Source: UBA8437 sp963694825
GTDB lineage: Bacteria; Planctomycetota; Planctomycetia; Planctomycetales; Planctomycetaceae
DNA: 17,759 bases
NCBI GenBank assembly: GCA_963694825.1
Contig: CAVOEV010000080.1
Coordinates: 1 to 17,759 of the forward strand
Reading direction: 5' to 3'
Below the pieces are notes generated by a model. That model searched no databases. It was not told where the DNA came from and worked only from the letters and a program-made list of their open reading frames with translations. The first letter of the stretch is position 1, and every line of letters begins with the position of its first letter. Positions 7,109 through 13,843 of this stretch are shown here, piece after piece. The position numbers were made by a program, and so were the translations under genes.

Positions 7109-10100
7109 CTAGTCGACGTAGACGAACTCGTTGCTGCAGAACAGCAGTTGGCAGAAATCTCGAATGGCCAGCTCTTGGGCGTTGGATTGGTCTTTGCGGG
7201 AATCGGTTTGTCTTTGGATGAAGTCGAGTATGCCTTCGAGTTCACTCGAATCGGGAGTCCGTGCCAGTGCGAGGCGATAGGCCAGGATCACGGCCTGTTT
7301 GGGTGACGTCTTCGTATCGGGTCGGACTCGTTTGGCGAAGCTGTTTGCGAGTTCACGGATGAAGGGGGAATTGAGCATGGCGAGAGCCTGGGGAGCCACG
7401 GTACTTTCGTTTCGTCTGCCCACTCCCTGCATCGCATCGGGGGCATCGAAGAGTTGCAGGATCGGGGTCAGTTGGCCTCGTTTGACTGTCAGGTAGATAC
7501 TGCGTCGGTTGGATTTCTGGTCGAGTGATCCTTTGCCGTACAGTGGGATCCGTTTCAAGCGTCCGCTGACGTCCAGTAGCGAATCGCGGATCAATTCGGC
7601 CTCGAGCCGTTTCGCTCCCCGGCGCCACCACAGCCGGTTGTTCGGGTCGATTGTTTCGGCGTCGGCCGATCGGCCGTTGGCCTGCATCCAGGTGTGGCTG
7701 GCCAGGATCAGCCGGTGGATCGGTTTCAGCTTCCAGCCACCTCGGATGAATTCGCCGGCTAGCCATTCGAGAAGTTCGGGGTGAGTGGGCCGGTCGCCTC
7801 GCGTGCCGAAGTCGCTGGGAGTGGTGACCAGTCCGCGTCCGAAGTGGTACTGCCAGATGCGGTTGACGATCACTCGAGCCAGCAAGTGACCAGCTCCGTT
7901 CTTGACGTCGGTCAACCAGTTGGCCGCTGCGACCCGCGGCTTCACGGGCGACTGGTCCGTCGCTGCGGGATTGTCTGAACGATTGAGCCAGTGTTGGCTG
8001 TCGGCCTTGGCTTGGATCAGCACCCTGAGGAATCCAGCGGTGGCTTCGCCCTGTTTGTTGTCGGCGTTGCCGCGTGCCAGGAAGTAGACCTTGAAGGTGT
8101 CGCCGCCGAACTGATAACTGGTGCCCTTGACCTTGGCGGCGTAGACCGGGGTCAGTTTTGGCTTGGGTTCGGTTTTCTTGTGAGTGGCGGCGAAGTCGTT
8201 GAGCGTGATCCAATCGGGGTCGGTTGTGCGGTACCAGTTGCGGATGGCGGTCCGCTGCTTGGGGTTCCATTTTGTTTCAGGGACGTTCCAGGCCGCGACG
8301 ACCGGCTTGGGGACGTCGCCCCCGCTGAGCCGGAAGGAGAAGCCCGAGGGGCCGCTGGCGTTGACGATCTTGATCAGCAATTCGTTGCGACCGGCGTCGA
8401 GCGTGACCTTGAGCTTGTGCTGGTCGGCTTTGACCGCTCCGGAGGTCTTCTTGTTGAGTATTAGTTTGCCGTTGAGAAAGGCCTTGATCGCATCGTCGGC
8501 TCCGAAAGCGAATTCGACGGGGAGTGCCGAGGGAGACTCGATGGTGCGGACCAGGTAGTTGGCCGAATTGTCTCCGGTCAGCGTGTTGTGGACCTTGGCG
8601 TCGGTCCAGGTGGGCTGGACCTGCCAGCCGATCGGTGTGTCGCCGAAGACCTGCTCCAGGTTGACTCGCTTGTCGGCAGCCGTTTCGGGGCCGGCGGCGG
8701 TGTTGTAGGCCGAATTGAAGTCGGTGGCGGGGAACGGACCGACGTGGTGCCAGTGTCCGAGAGTCGGGCTGGGTGGCTCGGCGGGGCGACGGGTCAGGTA
8801 GTCGGCAAACCGGCCGGGCAGCTGGTGTTTCTCCCAGGCCGACAGGGCGTTGGACAGCGGCTTCAGGGCGGTCGAGTACTTGGCGGTGGCGGCCTGGAAG
8901 GCTTCAGGTTCGAGGTTCAAGTTCGTGTTTCCGAACCCGACCTCCTTGAAACAGCTGACAAAGCGGTAGTAATCGCTCTGTGGTAGTGGATCGTACTTGT
9001 GGCTGTGGCATCGGGCACAGCCGACGGTGAGTCCCAGCAGGCTGGTACCGAGCGTGTGGACGAGGTCGTCGAGTTGTTCGTAGCGGCTGCGTTCGCGTTC
9101 CTTTTGTGTTTGTTGAGTGGTGAAGGGGCCGGCGACGAGGAAGCCGGTGGCGGCGACGGCATCGAGTGCGGTGCGGGCCTGCGGATCGGTCTTGGCTGAG
9201 GTCTTGGCGATCAGGTCACCGGCGATCTGTAGTCGGACGAACCGGTCGTAGGGCATATCCTGGTTCAGGGCCCGGATGACGAAGTCACGGTACTGGTAGG
9301 CGTTGGCTCGATCCTTGTCGAACGCATAGCCGTTGCTTTCAGCAAACCGCACGAGGTCCAGCCAGTGTCGGCCCCAGCGTTCGCCATAGTGCTGACTGGC
9401 AAGCAGTCGATCGACCTCAGCGACCCACGCCGCTTCGAAGTCCGTCTCGGCACGGGCCAAGAATTTTGTTTGCTCGTCCACACTCGGCGGCAGCCCCACC
9501 AGGTCGAAGTGCAATCGTCTCAACAGCATCGCCGGCGCCGCCCGGGGGTTGGGTGTGATGCTCTTGGCTTTCTGGAGGACGTGGATGAAGCGATCGATGT
9601 CGTTGCGAACCGTGTCTCCGTCGGCGACCTGGGGCGGTTGTGCATCGGTCAAAGGGCGAAACGACCAGTGAGTTTTCCCTGCTTCGATGTCGATCGATTG
9701 AGTGGCCACCGTCTTCCCGTCTCGCGGATCGGGGGCTCCGAGTCGGATCCATTTCTCGAAGTCGGCGATGATCGCTGCGGGCAACTTGGCCTTCGGCGGC
9801 ATTTCTAAGCCGTCGTGCTTGAGTGCGGCGACGAGCAGGCTCTTGGTGGGCTGTCCCGGCACGACCGCCGGCCCCGTTTCGCCTCCCTTGCGGAGCCCAT
9901 CGCGGGTGTCGACCTGGAGTCCGCCTTTGAGCATTTTGGTCGAGGCGGCCTTGGCCGAGTGGCACTTGTAGCAGTGCCGGACCAGTACGGGGCGGATCTT
10001 CGATTCGAAGAAGTCCAATCCCTTGCGTTGGTCGGCCGGCTTGTCGGCGGCGGGTGTGGACGAGGTGAGCAGTGTGCCGAGAAGAACGGCGAGGGTGGTG

Positions 10101-10114
10101 CGGATGGCGGTCAT
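7109..10114 (-). CDS. Exported PSCyt1/DUF1549/DUF1553 cytochrome-type protein (module B)
   Basis: This 1001-aa protein starts with a Sec signal peptide, MTAIRTTLAVLLGTLLTSSTPA, cleaved near AAD. The start is supported by AAGGA 8 nt upstream (complement of 10123-10127). PSCyt1 covers about 35-130, with haem motif CYKCH at 48-52 and MPP at 105-107. DUF1549 (about 174-392) ends with a second haem motif, CARCH, at 366-370. A beta-sandwich-like insert (about 452-598) contains VEFAFGADDAIKAFLNGKLI and LDAGRNELLIKIVNASG, a pattern typical of PA14- or jelly-roll-like sugar-binding domains. DUF1553 runs from about 655 to the end, with VKGTSYQFGGDTFKVYFLAR and NRIWQYHFGRGLV. It is the first gene of a two-gene operon with the DUF1501 gene 47 nt downstream. 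It has the same domain order as the module A protein but is shorter and carries a visibly different middle insert. Two haem c sites suggest electron transfer or a haem enzyme in the envelope; the reaction is unknown. Confidence 0.94.
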   Translation of the reverse strand: MTAIRTTLAVLLGTLLTSSTPAADKPADQRKGLDFFESKIRPVLVRHCYKCHSAKAASTKMLKGGLQVDTRDGLRKGGETGPAVVPGQPTKSLLVAALKHDGLEMPPKAKLPAAIIADFEKWIRLGAPDPRDGKTVATQSIDIEAGKTHWSFRPLTDAQPPQVADGDTVRNDIDRFIHVLQKAKSITPNPRAAPAMLLRRLHFDLVGLPPSVDEQTKFLARAETDFEAAWVAEVDRLLASQHYGERWGRHWLDLVRFAESNGYAFDKDRANAYQYRDFVIRALNQDMPYDRFVRLQIAGDLIAKTSAKTDPQARTALDAVAATGFLVAGPFTTQQTQKERERSRYEQLDDLVHTLGTSLLGLTVGCARCHSHKYDPLPQSDYYRFVSCFKEVGFGNTNLNLEPEAFQAATAKYSTALKPLSNALSAWEKHQLPGRFADYLTRRPAEPPSPTLGHWHHVGPFPATDFNSAYNTAAGPETAADKRVNLEQVFGDTPIGWQVQPTWTDAKVHNTLTGDNSANYLVRTIESPSALPVEFAFGADDAIKAFLNGKLILNKKTSGAVKADQHKLKVTLDAGRNELLIKIVNASGPSGFSFRLSGGDVPKPVVAAWNVPETKWNPKQRTAIRNWYRTTDPDWITLNDFAATHKKTEPKPKLTPVYAAKVKGTSYQFGGDTFKVYFLARGNADNKQGEATAGFLRVLIQAKADSQHWLNRSDNPAATDQSPVKPRVAAANWLTDVKNGAGHLLARVIVNRIWQYHFGRGLVTTPSDFGTRGDRPTHPELLEWLAGEFIRGGWKLKPIHRLILASHTWMQANGRSADAETIDPNNRLWWRRGAKRLEAELIRDSLLDVSGRLKRIPLYGKGSLDQKSNRRSIYLTVKRGQLTPILQLFDAPDAMQGVGRRNESTVAPQALAMLNSPFIRELANSFAKRVRPDTKTSPKQAVILAYRLALARTPDSSELEGILDFIQRQTDSRKDQSNAQELAIRDFCQLLFCSNEFVYVD

Positions 10115-10687
10115 CCGGGTGGTCCTTGTCGAGGGCGGGACAATAGAAGTTGCTTTGAGTGATCATAGTGGATTGGTCTGGAGGTTTGGGGTTCAGTCGC
10201 CATATTCTGTCTCGCGGCACTGCATCTGCTCGAAAGATCGGAATTTCCAGTTTTCCCCCCTTCCCTCGGGCCTTCGTTTTTCCTATATTTAGCCAGTTGG
10301 TCCCGAGTCCAAAGTGGTGTCTGCTGGTAACAGATGCGTCATTGAACTCAACTCTACACGGATTTCTCTCATCCCTGGCGCGGCCGAGAGCCGAGACAGA
10401 CCGATGTTGATCCGGGTTTTTCCATTGGTTGACTGCCCATGATGACTCTTTTTCCGCTGAGGCCGCGACACGCCATCGTGTCCTGACCTCCACCGCACTC
10501 ACGAGGCATACCAGCCTCTGCGGTGTTGAGGTCTCCTGAAGTGCCCGGAAGGGTTCAGGTTTCCGTTCGCGGCAGTTTCCACTGCGAGCCACACCAAGAC
10601 CGCCTTCCAGTACTGTTTACAAACCACCGTCGACAACAGACACCAGCCGGGCACCAGCCGGCCAAAACCAGAAATCAGAGTGACACG
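10115..10687. promoter_or_regulatory. 573-nt non-coding region between divergent cytochrome and EF-G genes
   Basis: No convincing gene is present on either strand. Small open frames here have no recognisable domains, and their composition does not look like the flanking proteins. The region must hold the promoters for the minus-strand module B operon and the plus-strand EF-G gene. On the minus strand TATGAT around 10162-10167 could be a -10 box for module B, but no well-spaced -35 is seen. Apart from the direct repeat at 10641-10661 I see no riboswitch, terminator or strong inverted repeat. The EF-G frame is open back to 10523, but this part is treated as untranslated leader. Confidence 0.5.
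10641..10661. repeat. Short direct repeat in the EF-G leader
   Basis: The 10-mer CACCAGCCGG occurs twice, at 10641-10650 and 10652-10661, separated by one G. It ends 26 nt before the EF-G start codon. An 11-bp period would place both copies on the same DNA face if bound by protein, but it may be chance. Confidence 0.55.
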
Positions 10688-12880
10688 ATGAGTCTTAACC
10701 TGCTGCGAAACATTGGCATTTCGGCCCACATCGATTCGGGCAAGACCACGCTCAGCGAGCGGATCCTGTTCTACTCAGGTCGATTGCACCGGATGGAGGA
10801 GGTTCATGGTGGGGGTGGTGCCACGATGGATCACATGGATCTCGAGCAGGAACGCGGAATCACGATTACCAGTGCGGCGACACGAGTCGACTGGGGCGAT
10901 CACAGCATCAACCTGATCGACACTCCCGGTCACGTCGATTTCACGGTTGAGGTGGAGCGGAGTCTGAGGGTGTTGGACGGAGCGGTGTTGGTCCTGTGCG
11001 GAGTCGGTGGCGTGCAGTCTCAATCGCTGACCGTCGATCGTCAGATCAAGCGATACGGCGTGCCGCGATTGATCTTCATCAACAAGCTCGACCGCACCGG
11101 AGCCGATCCGATCGAGGCGTGTTCTCAGGTCCGCGCCAAGCTGGGCGTGGAAACGGTGTTGATGCAGTTGCCGGTCGGGCTGGGTGAAGATTTCGAAGGC
11201 ATCATCAATCTGATCACGATGAAGGCGGTGTACTTCGATGGCGAGAACGGCGAAGTGCTGCGAGTTGAAGCGATTCCCGAGTCGATGCAGGCCGAGGCCG
11301 AGTCGGCTCGAGAGGAGATGCTCGAGAGTCTTGCGATGTACGACGACGAGTTGATGGAAGTGTGTCTGAGCGACGAGCCCGTGAGCGTTGAGTTGATCCA
11401 CCGGGTGGTCCGTCGTGCGACCATCGACCTTGAGATTGCTCCGGTCTTCCTGGGTTCTGCCTACCATAACAAGGGTGTCCAGCCGTTACTGGACGCCGTT
11501 GTCGGATACCTGCCGTCACCGCTGGATTGTGAGACGATCGCATATTCCGCAGCGGCGGCGAAGACGAAGACGAAGACGAAGGCGAAGGATGCAGTCGAGG
11601 ACGAAAGCGAGGACGAAAGCGAGGACGAATCGGCAGAGGTGGTCGAGGAGACGATCACGTTGCAGGCCGACCCGTCGGCTCCGATGGTCGCGATGGCCTT
11701 CAAGATCGTCGACGACGCATTCGGCCAGTTGACATTCATGCGGATCTACCAGGGAACGCTTGAGCAAAGCGGGGTGTATTACAATCAGCGGAGCGGTCGC
11801 AAGGAGCGATTCAGCCGCATTTACCGGATGCATGCGGAGAAGCGTGAGGAGGTTGAGCAGGCCGAGGCGGGTGACATCATAGCGGTGATGGGAATCGAAT
11901 CGTTCAGCGGCGACACCTACACGTCACAGCCTGACTACTGCACGTTGGAGGGGATGTTTGTGCCCGAGCCGGTCATCGGCGTCGCCGTTCGTCCCAAGGA
12001 TCGCAAGGACGAGGACCGCATGGTCCAGGCTTTGCAGAGGTTCCGGCGTGAGGATCCGACGTTCCGGGTGGCGACCGATCCGGAGACCAACGAGGTGGTG
12101 ATCAAGGGGATGGGCGAGTTACACTTGGAGGTGTATCTCGAGCGGATCCGTCGCGAGTACAAGGTGGTGGTCGAGTCGGGGCCGCCTCAGGTGGCCTACC
12201 GCGAAGCTCCAACCCGAGCCGCCGATTTCAATTACCGTCACAAGAAGCAGACGGGCGGGTCTGGGCAGTTTGCTCATATCGTCGGTCGGCTCGAGATTTT
12301 CGACGGGACTGATGACGATCCCTTCGAGTTTGAAGACAACATCGTCGGTGGCCGAATTCCTCGGCAGTACATTCCGTCGGTCGAAAAGGGATTCCGAGGC
12401 TGCCTGGAAAAGGGGCCTGTGGCACGCTATCCGGTGATCGGAGTTCGAGTCGAACTCAATGACGGCTCGTACCACGAGGTCGACAGCAGCGACAAGGCAT
12501 TTCAAACGGCTGCAGCGGCCTGTTTCCGAGAGTACTTCCGCAAGATGAAGCCGGTACTGCTCGAGCCGATCATGAACATCGAGATCGAGTGCATTCGAGA
12601 GCACCAGGGATCGATTTCCGGCGACCTGAACAGCCGACGTGGCATGATCGTTTCGACGGACATGAACGGCGAGGCCGTGACGATCCAGGCTCAAGTGCCG
12701 TTGGCCGAAACGTTCGGCTACGCCACCGATCTTAGAAGTCTCTCGCAAGGCCAGGCGACGTTCACGATGGAGTTGGACTGCTACCGTCGTGTGCCGAAGA
12801 AGTTGCAGGAAGAGATCGTCGCGAATCGCAGTGATGCGAAGAAGTCCGGGGCCGGTACTCAGTACAGCACGTCGGCTTGA
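10688..12880 (+). CDS. fusA: Elongation factor G, mitochondrial EF-G1-like (spdEFG1 type)
   Basis: This 730-aa translational GTPase would catalyse ribosomal translocation in the cytoplasm. G motifs are AHIDSGKT (13-20), RGITI (56-60), DTPGH (78-82, with the catalytic His at 82), NKLD (132-135) and GSA (257-259). Domains II to V follow; domain IV begins near HKKQTGGSGQ. Motifs such as NIGISAHIDSGKTT, VLDGAVLVLCGVGGVQSQ and GMGELHLEVY match mitochondrial EF-G1 more closely than E. coli EF-G. That matches the spd group (spirochaete, planctomycete, deltaproteobacterial) known to be related to mitochondrial factors. The ATG at 10688 is chosen because homology starts at once (MSLNLLRNIGISAH); the 55 in-frame codons upstream look non-coding. 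The Shine-Dalgarno sequence is weak. Residues about 288-322 form a charged, repeat-encoded linker between the GTPase domain and domain II. It is convergent with the DUF1080 gene, with a 20-nt gap. A role other than translocation, such as ribosome recycling, cannot be excluded if the genome has further EF-Gs. Confidence 0.95.
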   Translation: MSLNLLRNIGISAHIDSGKTTLSERILFYSGRLHRMEEVHGGGGATMDHMDLEQERGITITSAATRVDWGDHSINLIDTPGHVDFTVEVERSLRVLDGAVLVLCGVGGVQSQSLTVDRQIKRYGVPRLIFINKLDRTGADPIEACSQVRAKLGVETVLMQLPVGLGEDFEGIINLITMKAVYFDGENGEVLRVEAIPESMQAEAESAREEMLESLAMYDDELMEVCLSDEPVSVELIHRVVRRATIDLEIAPVFLGSAYHNKGVQPLLDAVVGYLPSPLDCETIAYSAAAAKTKTKTKAKDAVEDESEDESEDESAEVVEETITLQADPSAPMVAMAFKIVDDAFGQLTFMRIYQGTLEQSGVYYNQRSGRKERFSRIYRMHAEKREEVEQAEAGDIIAVMGIESFSGDTYTSQPDYCTLEGMFVPEPVIGVAVRPKDRKDEDRMVQALQRFRREDPTFRVATDPETNEVVIKGMGELHLEVYLERIRREYKVVVESGPPQVAYREAPTRAADFNYRHKKQTGGSGQFAHIVGRLEIFDGTDDDPFEFEDNIVGGRIPRQYIPSVEKGFRGCLEKGPVARYPVIGVRVELNDGSYHEVDSSDKAFQTAAAACFREYFRKMKPVLLEPIMNIEIECIREHQGSISGDLNSRRGMIVSTDMNGEAVTIQAQVPLAETFGYATDLRSLSQGQATFTMELDCYRRVPKKLQEEIVANRSDAKKSGAGTQYSTSA
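11561..11578 (+). repeat. In-frame (AAGACG)3 hexanucleotide repeat in EF-G
   Basis: Three perfect AAGACG units encode KTKTKT (residues 292-297), followed by a near-unit AAGGCGAAG giving KAK. They form the basic half of the EF-G linker. Copy-number change would add or remove two residues without a frameshift. Confidence 0.85.
11597..11632 (+). repeat. In-frame 12-bp tandem repeat (x3) in EF-G
   Basis: The unit GAGGACGAAAGC occurs twice, then a third time with its last codon changed to TCG. It encodes EDES three times (residues 304-315). It forms the acidic, serine-rich half of the linker, 18 nt after the lysine-rich repeat. The synonymous serine change shows the last unit has begun to diverge. 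Confidence 0.85.
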
Positions 12881-12900
12881 AGAGCGAGTTGAGGTTTGCC

Positions 12901-13632
12901 TTACGGCAATTCCCGGATCCGCAGGTTGCGGAACTCGACCGGCAAGCCTTCGCTTTCCAGTGCCATGAATCCTTCGGCCGGCCGGCAATCGGCTCCGCCC
13001 GAGACTTCTTCGCCGTTGACCCACAACCGCACTTCGCCGTTGATGCCTCGAACGTAGTAGTGATTCCACTGCCCGACGCCCAGGGTCAGTCGCTTGCTCG
13101 GAAAACTCCGGCGACCGTTCTTCGACACCGGCGCGAACGGCTTCATCTTGCTGGTGCCCACGGGAAACACGTCGCCGTGGCTGGTGAACCAGTCGGACTT
13201 CTTGCCGTTCTTCTTCTCGTAGTTTGTCTCGTACGCCAGATCCAGAATCTGCACCTCGATGCCGCCTCGGGGCAGCTGGCCGGGCTTGAGTCCTGTGAAT
13301 GAGGCTTCTGGAGCCCAGAGAAAGATGCCCGAGTTTCCGGCGGGCTTCATATGTCGCCACTCGGCGACCAGTTCGAAGTTCTTGTACTGCTTCCTGGACC
13401 GGGTGACTCCAACCGGTCGCCCGGTGCAGTAGATCGTCCCGTCCTTTTCGCTCCAGGTGTCCTTGGCGCCGTTGACGTGTTCGAAGTCGGCGAGGGTGAG
13501 CGTTTTCCAGCCGGCACCCTCGCCGTTGATGAACGCCTTCTTGAGACTCGGTGCGGGTTGTTTGTCGTCGGCCCCAAGGAACCCGGATGCCAGCAGCAGG
13601 GTGAGAGTGCAAAGGGTCAGAGAGGTTTTCAT
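12901..13632 (-). CDS. Secreted DUF1080 protein (3-keto-disaccharide hydrolase family)
   Basis: The 243-aa product begins with a Sec signal peptide (MKTSLTLCTLTLLLASGFLG). The remainder is one DUF1080 domain (Pfam PF06439, concanavalin-A-like beta-sandwich). Family landmarks are NSGIFL (100-105), IEVQILD (125-131), HGDVFPV (152-158), the block QWNHYYVRGINGEVRLWVNG (188-207) and the C-terminal FMALESEGLPVEFRNLRIRE (222-241). Characterised members of the family cleave 3-keto-glycosides after an oxidoreductase has oxidised the sugar; whether this one does is unknown. No such oxidoreductase is in the window. A GGAG lies 9 nt before the ATG. The gene is convergent with EF-G (20-nt gap) and divergent from the PhoD gene (211 nt). 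The family is greatly expanded in planctomycetes, so substrate cannot be assigned. It lacks a lipobox cysteine and is probably periplasmic or secreted. Confidence 0.93.
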   Translation of the reverse strand: MKTSLTLCTLTLLLASGFLGADDKQPAPSLKKAFINGEGAGWKTLTLADFEHVNGAKDTWSEKDGTIYCTGRPVGVTRSRKQYKNFELVAEWRHMKPAGNSGIFLWAPEASFTGLKPGQLPRGGIEVQILDLAYETNYEKKNGKKSDWFTSHGDVFPVGTSKMKPFAPVSKNGRRSFPSKRLTLGVGQWNHYYVRGINGEVRLWVNGEEVSGGADCRPAEGFMALESEGLPVEFRNLRIRELP

Positions 13633-13659
13633 CGGACGAGTCTCCAGGAAGATCTGGTG

Positions 13660-13677
13660 TTGAGTTAGTTGAGTTAC
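13660..13677. repeat. Tandem 9-bp direct repeat upstream of DUF1080 gene
   Basis: TTGAGTTAG is followed directly by TTGAGTTAC, differing only in the last base. It lies 28-45 nt upstream of the minus-strand DUF1080 ATG, in the 211-nt intergenic region shared with the divergent PhoD gene. It could be a tandem regulator site or a leader element. No function can be assigned. Confidence 0.5.
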
Positions 13678-13757
13678 TTGTGTCGAGCACCTGATGTGTG
13701 AGACTCTGCATGATAGCCGGGCGGTGATGGAAAGTCCGCTCGTGGATCATCGAGCGA

Positions 13758-13800
13758 AGGCTGGCCAGGTTTGTCCAGCCTGGTGTCACACGGCTGGACA
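13758..13800. promoter_or_regulatory. Three-armed inverted-repeat element upstream of PhoD gene
   Basis: Three alternating arms are present: GGCTGG at 13759-13764, CCAGCC at 13775-13780 and GGCTGG at 13792-13797. Arms 1 and 2 extend to a 7-bp inverted repeat (AGGCTGG/CCAGCCT, 10-nt loop). Arms 2 and 3 extend to a 9-bp perfect inverted repeat (TGTCCAGCC/GGCTGGACA, 11-nt loop). Because arm 2 is shared, the two hairpins exclude each other in RNA. The element ends 43 nt before the PhoD ATG. It could be an operator for a dimeric regulator (half-site centres about 20 bp apart), an attenuator-like leader, or a terminator remnant. There is no T-run after it. Confidence 0.45.
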
Positions 13801-13833
13801 GGATGATCGAACCGAATTGTGAGCCTGCCTGTT

Positions 13834-13839
13834 GGAGAG
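13834..13839 (+). promoter_or_regulatory. Ribosome binding site fixing the PhoD start
   Basis: GGAGAG lies 4 nt before the ATG at 13844 (6 nt when counted from GGAG). The in-frame TTG at 13832 overlaps this site and so is not the start. Confidence 0.7.
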
Positions 13840-13843
13840 TGTC

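Noticed and set aside
10159..10410. An 83-codon plus-strand frame in the large intergenic region
   Set aside because: It has no domain, no Shine-Dalgarno sequence and atypical composition; it is likely a chance frame.
10523..10687. In-frame 55-codon N-terminal extension of EF-G
   Set aside because: The sequence does not resemble any EF-G N-terminus or targeting peptide, while the ATG at 10688 begins exactly where homology starts.
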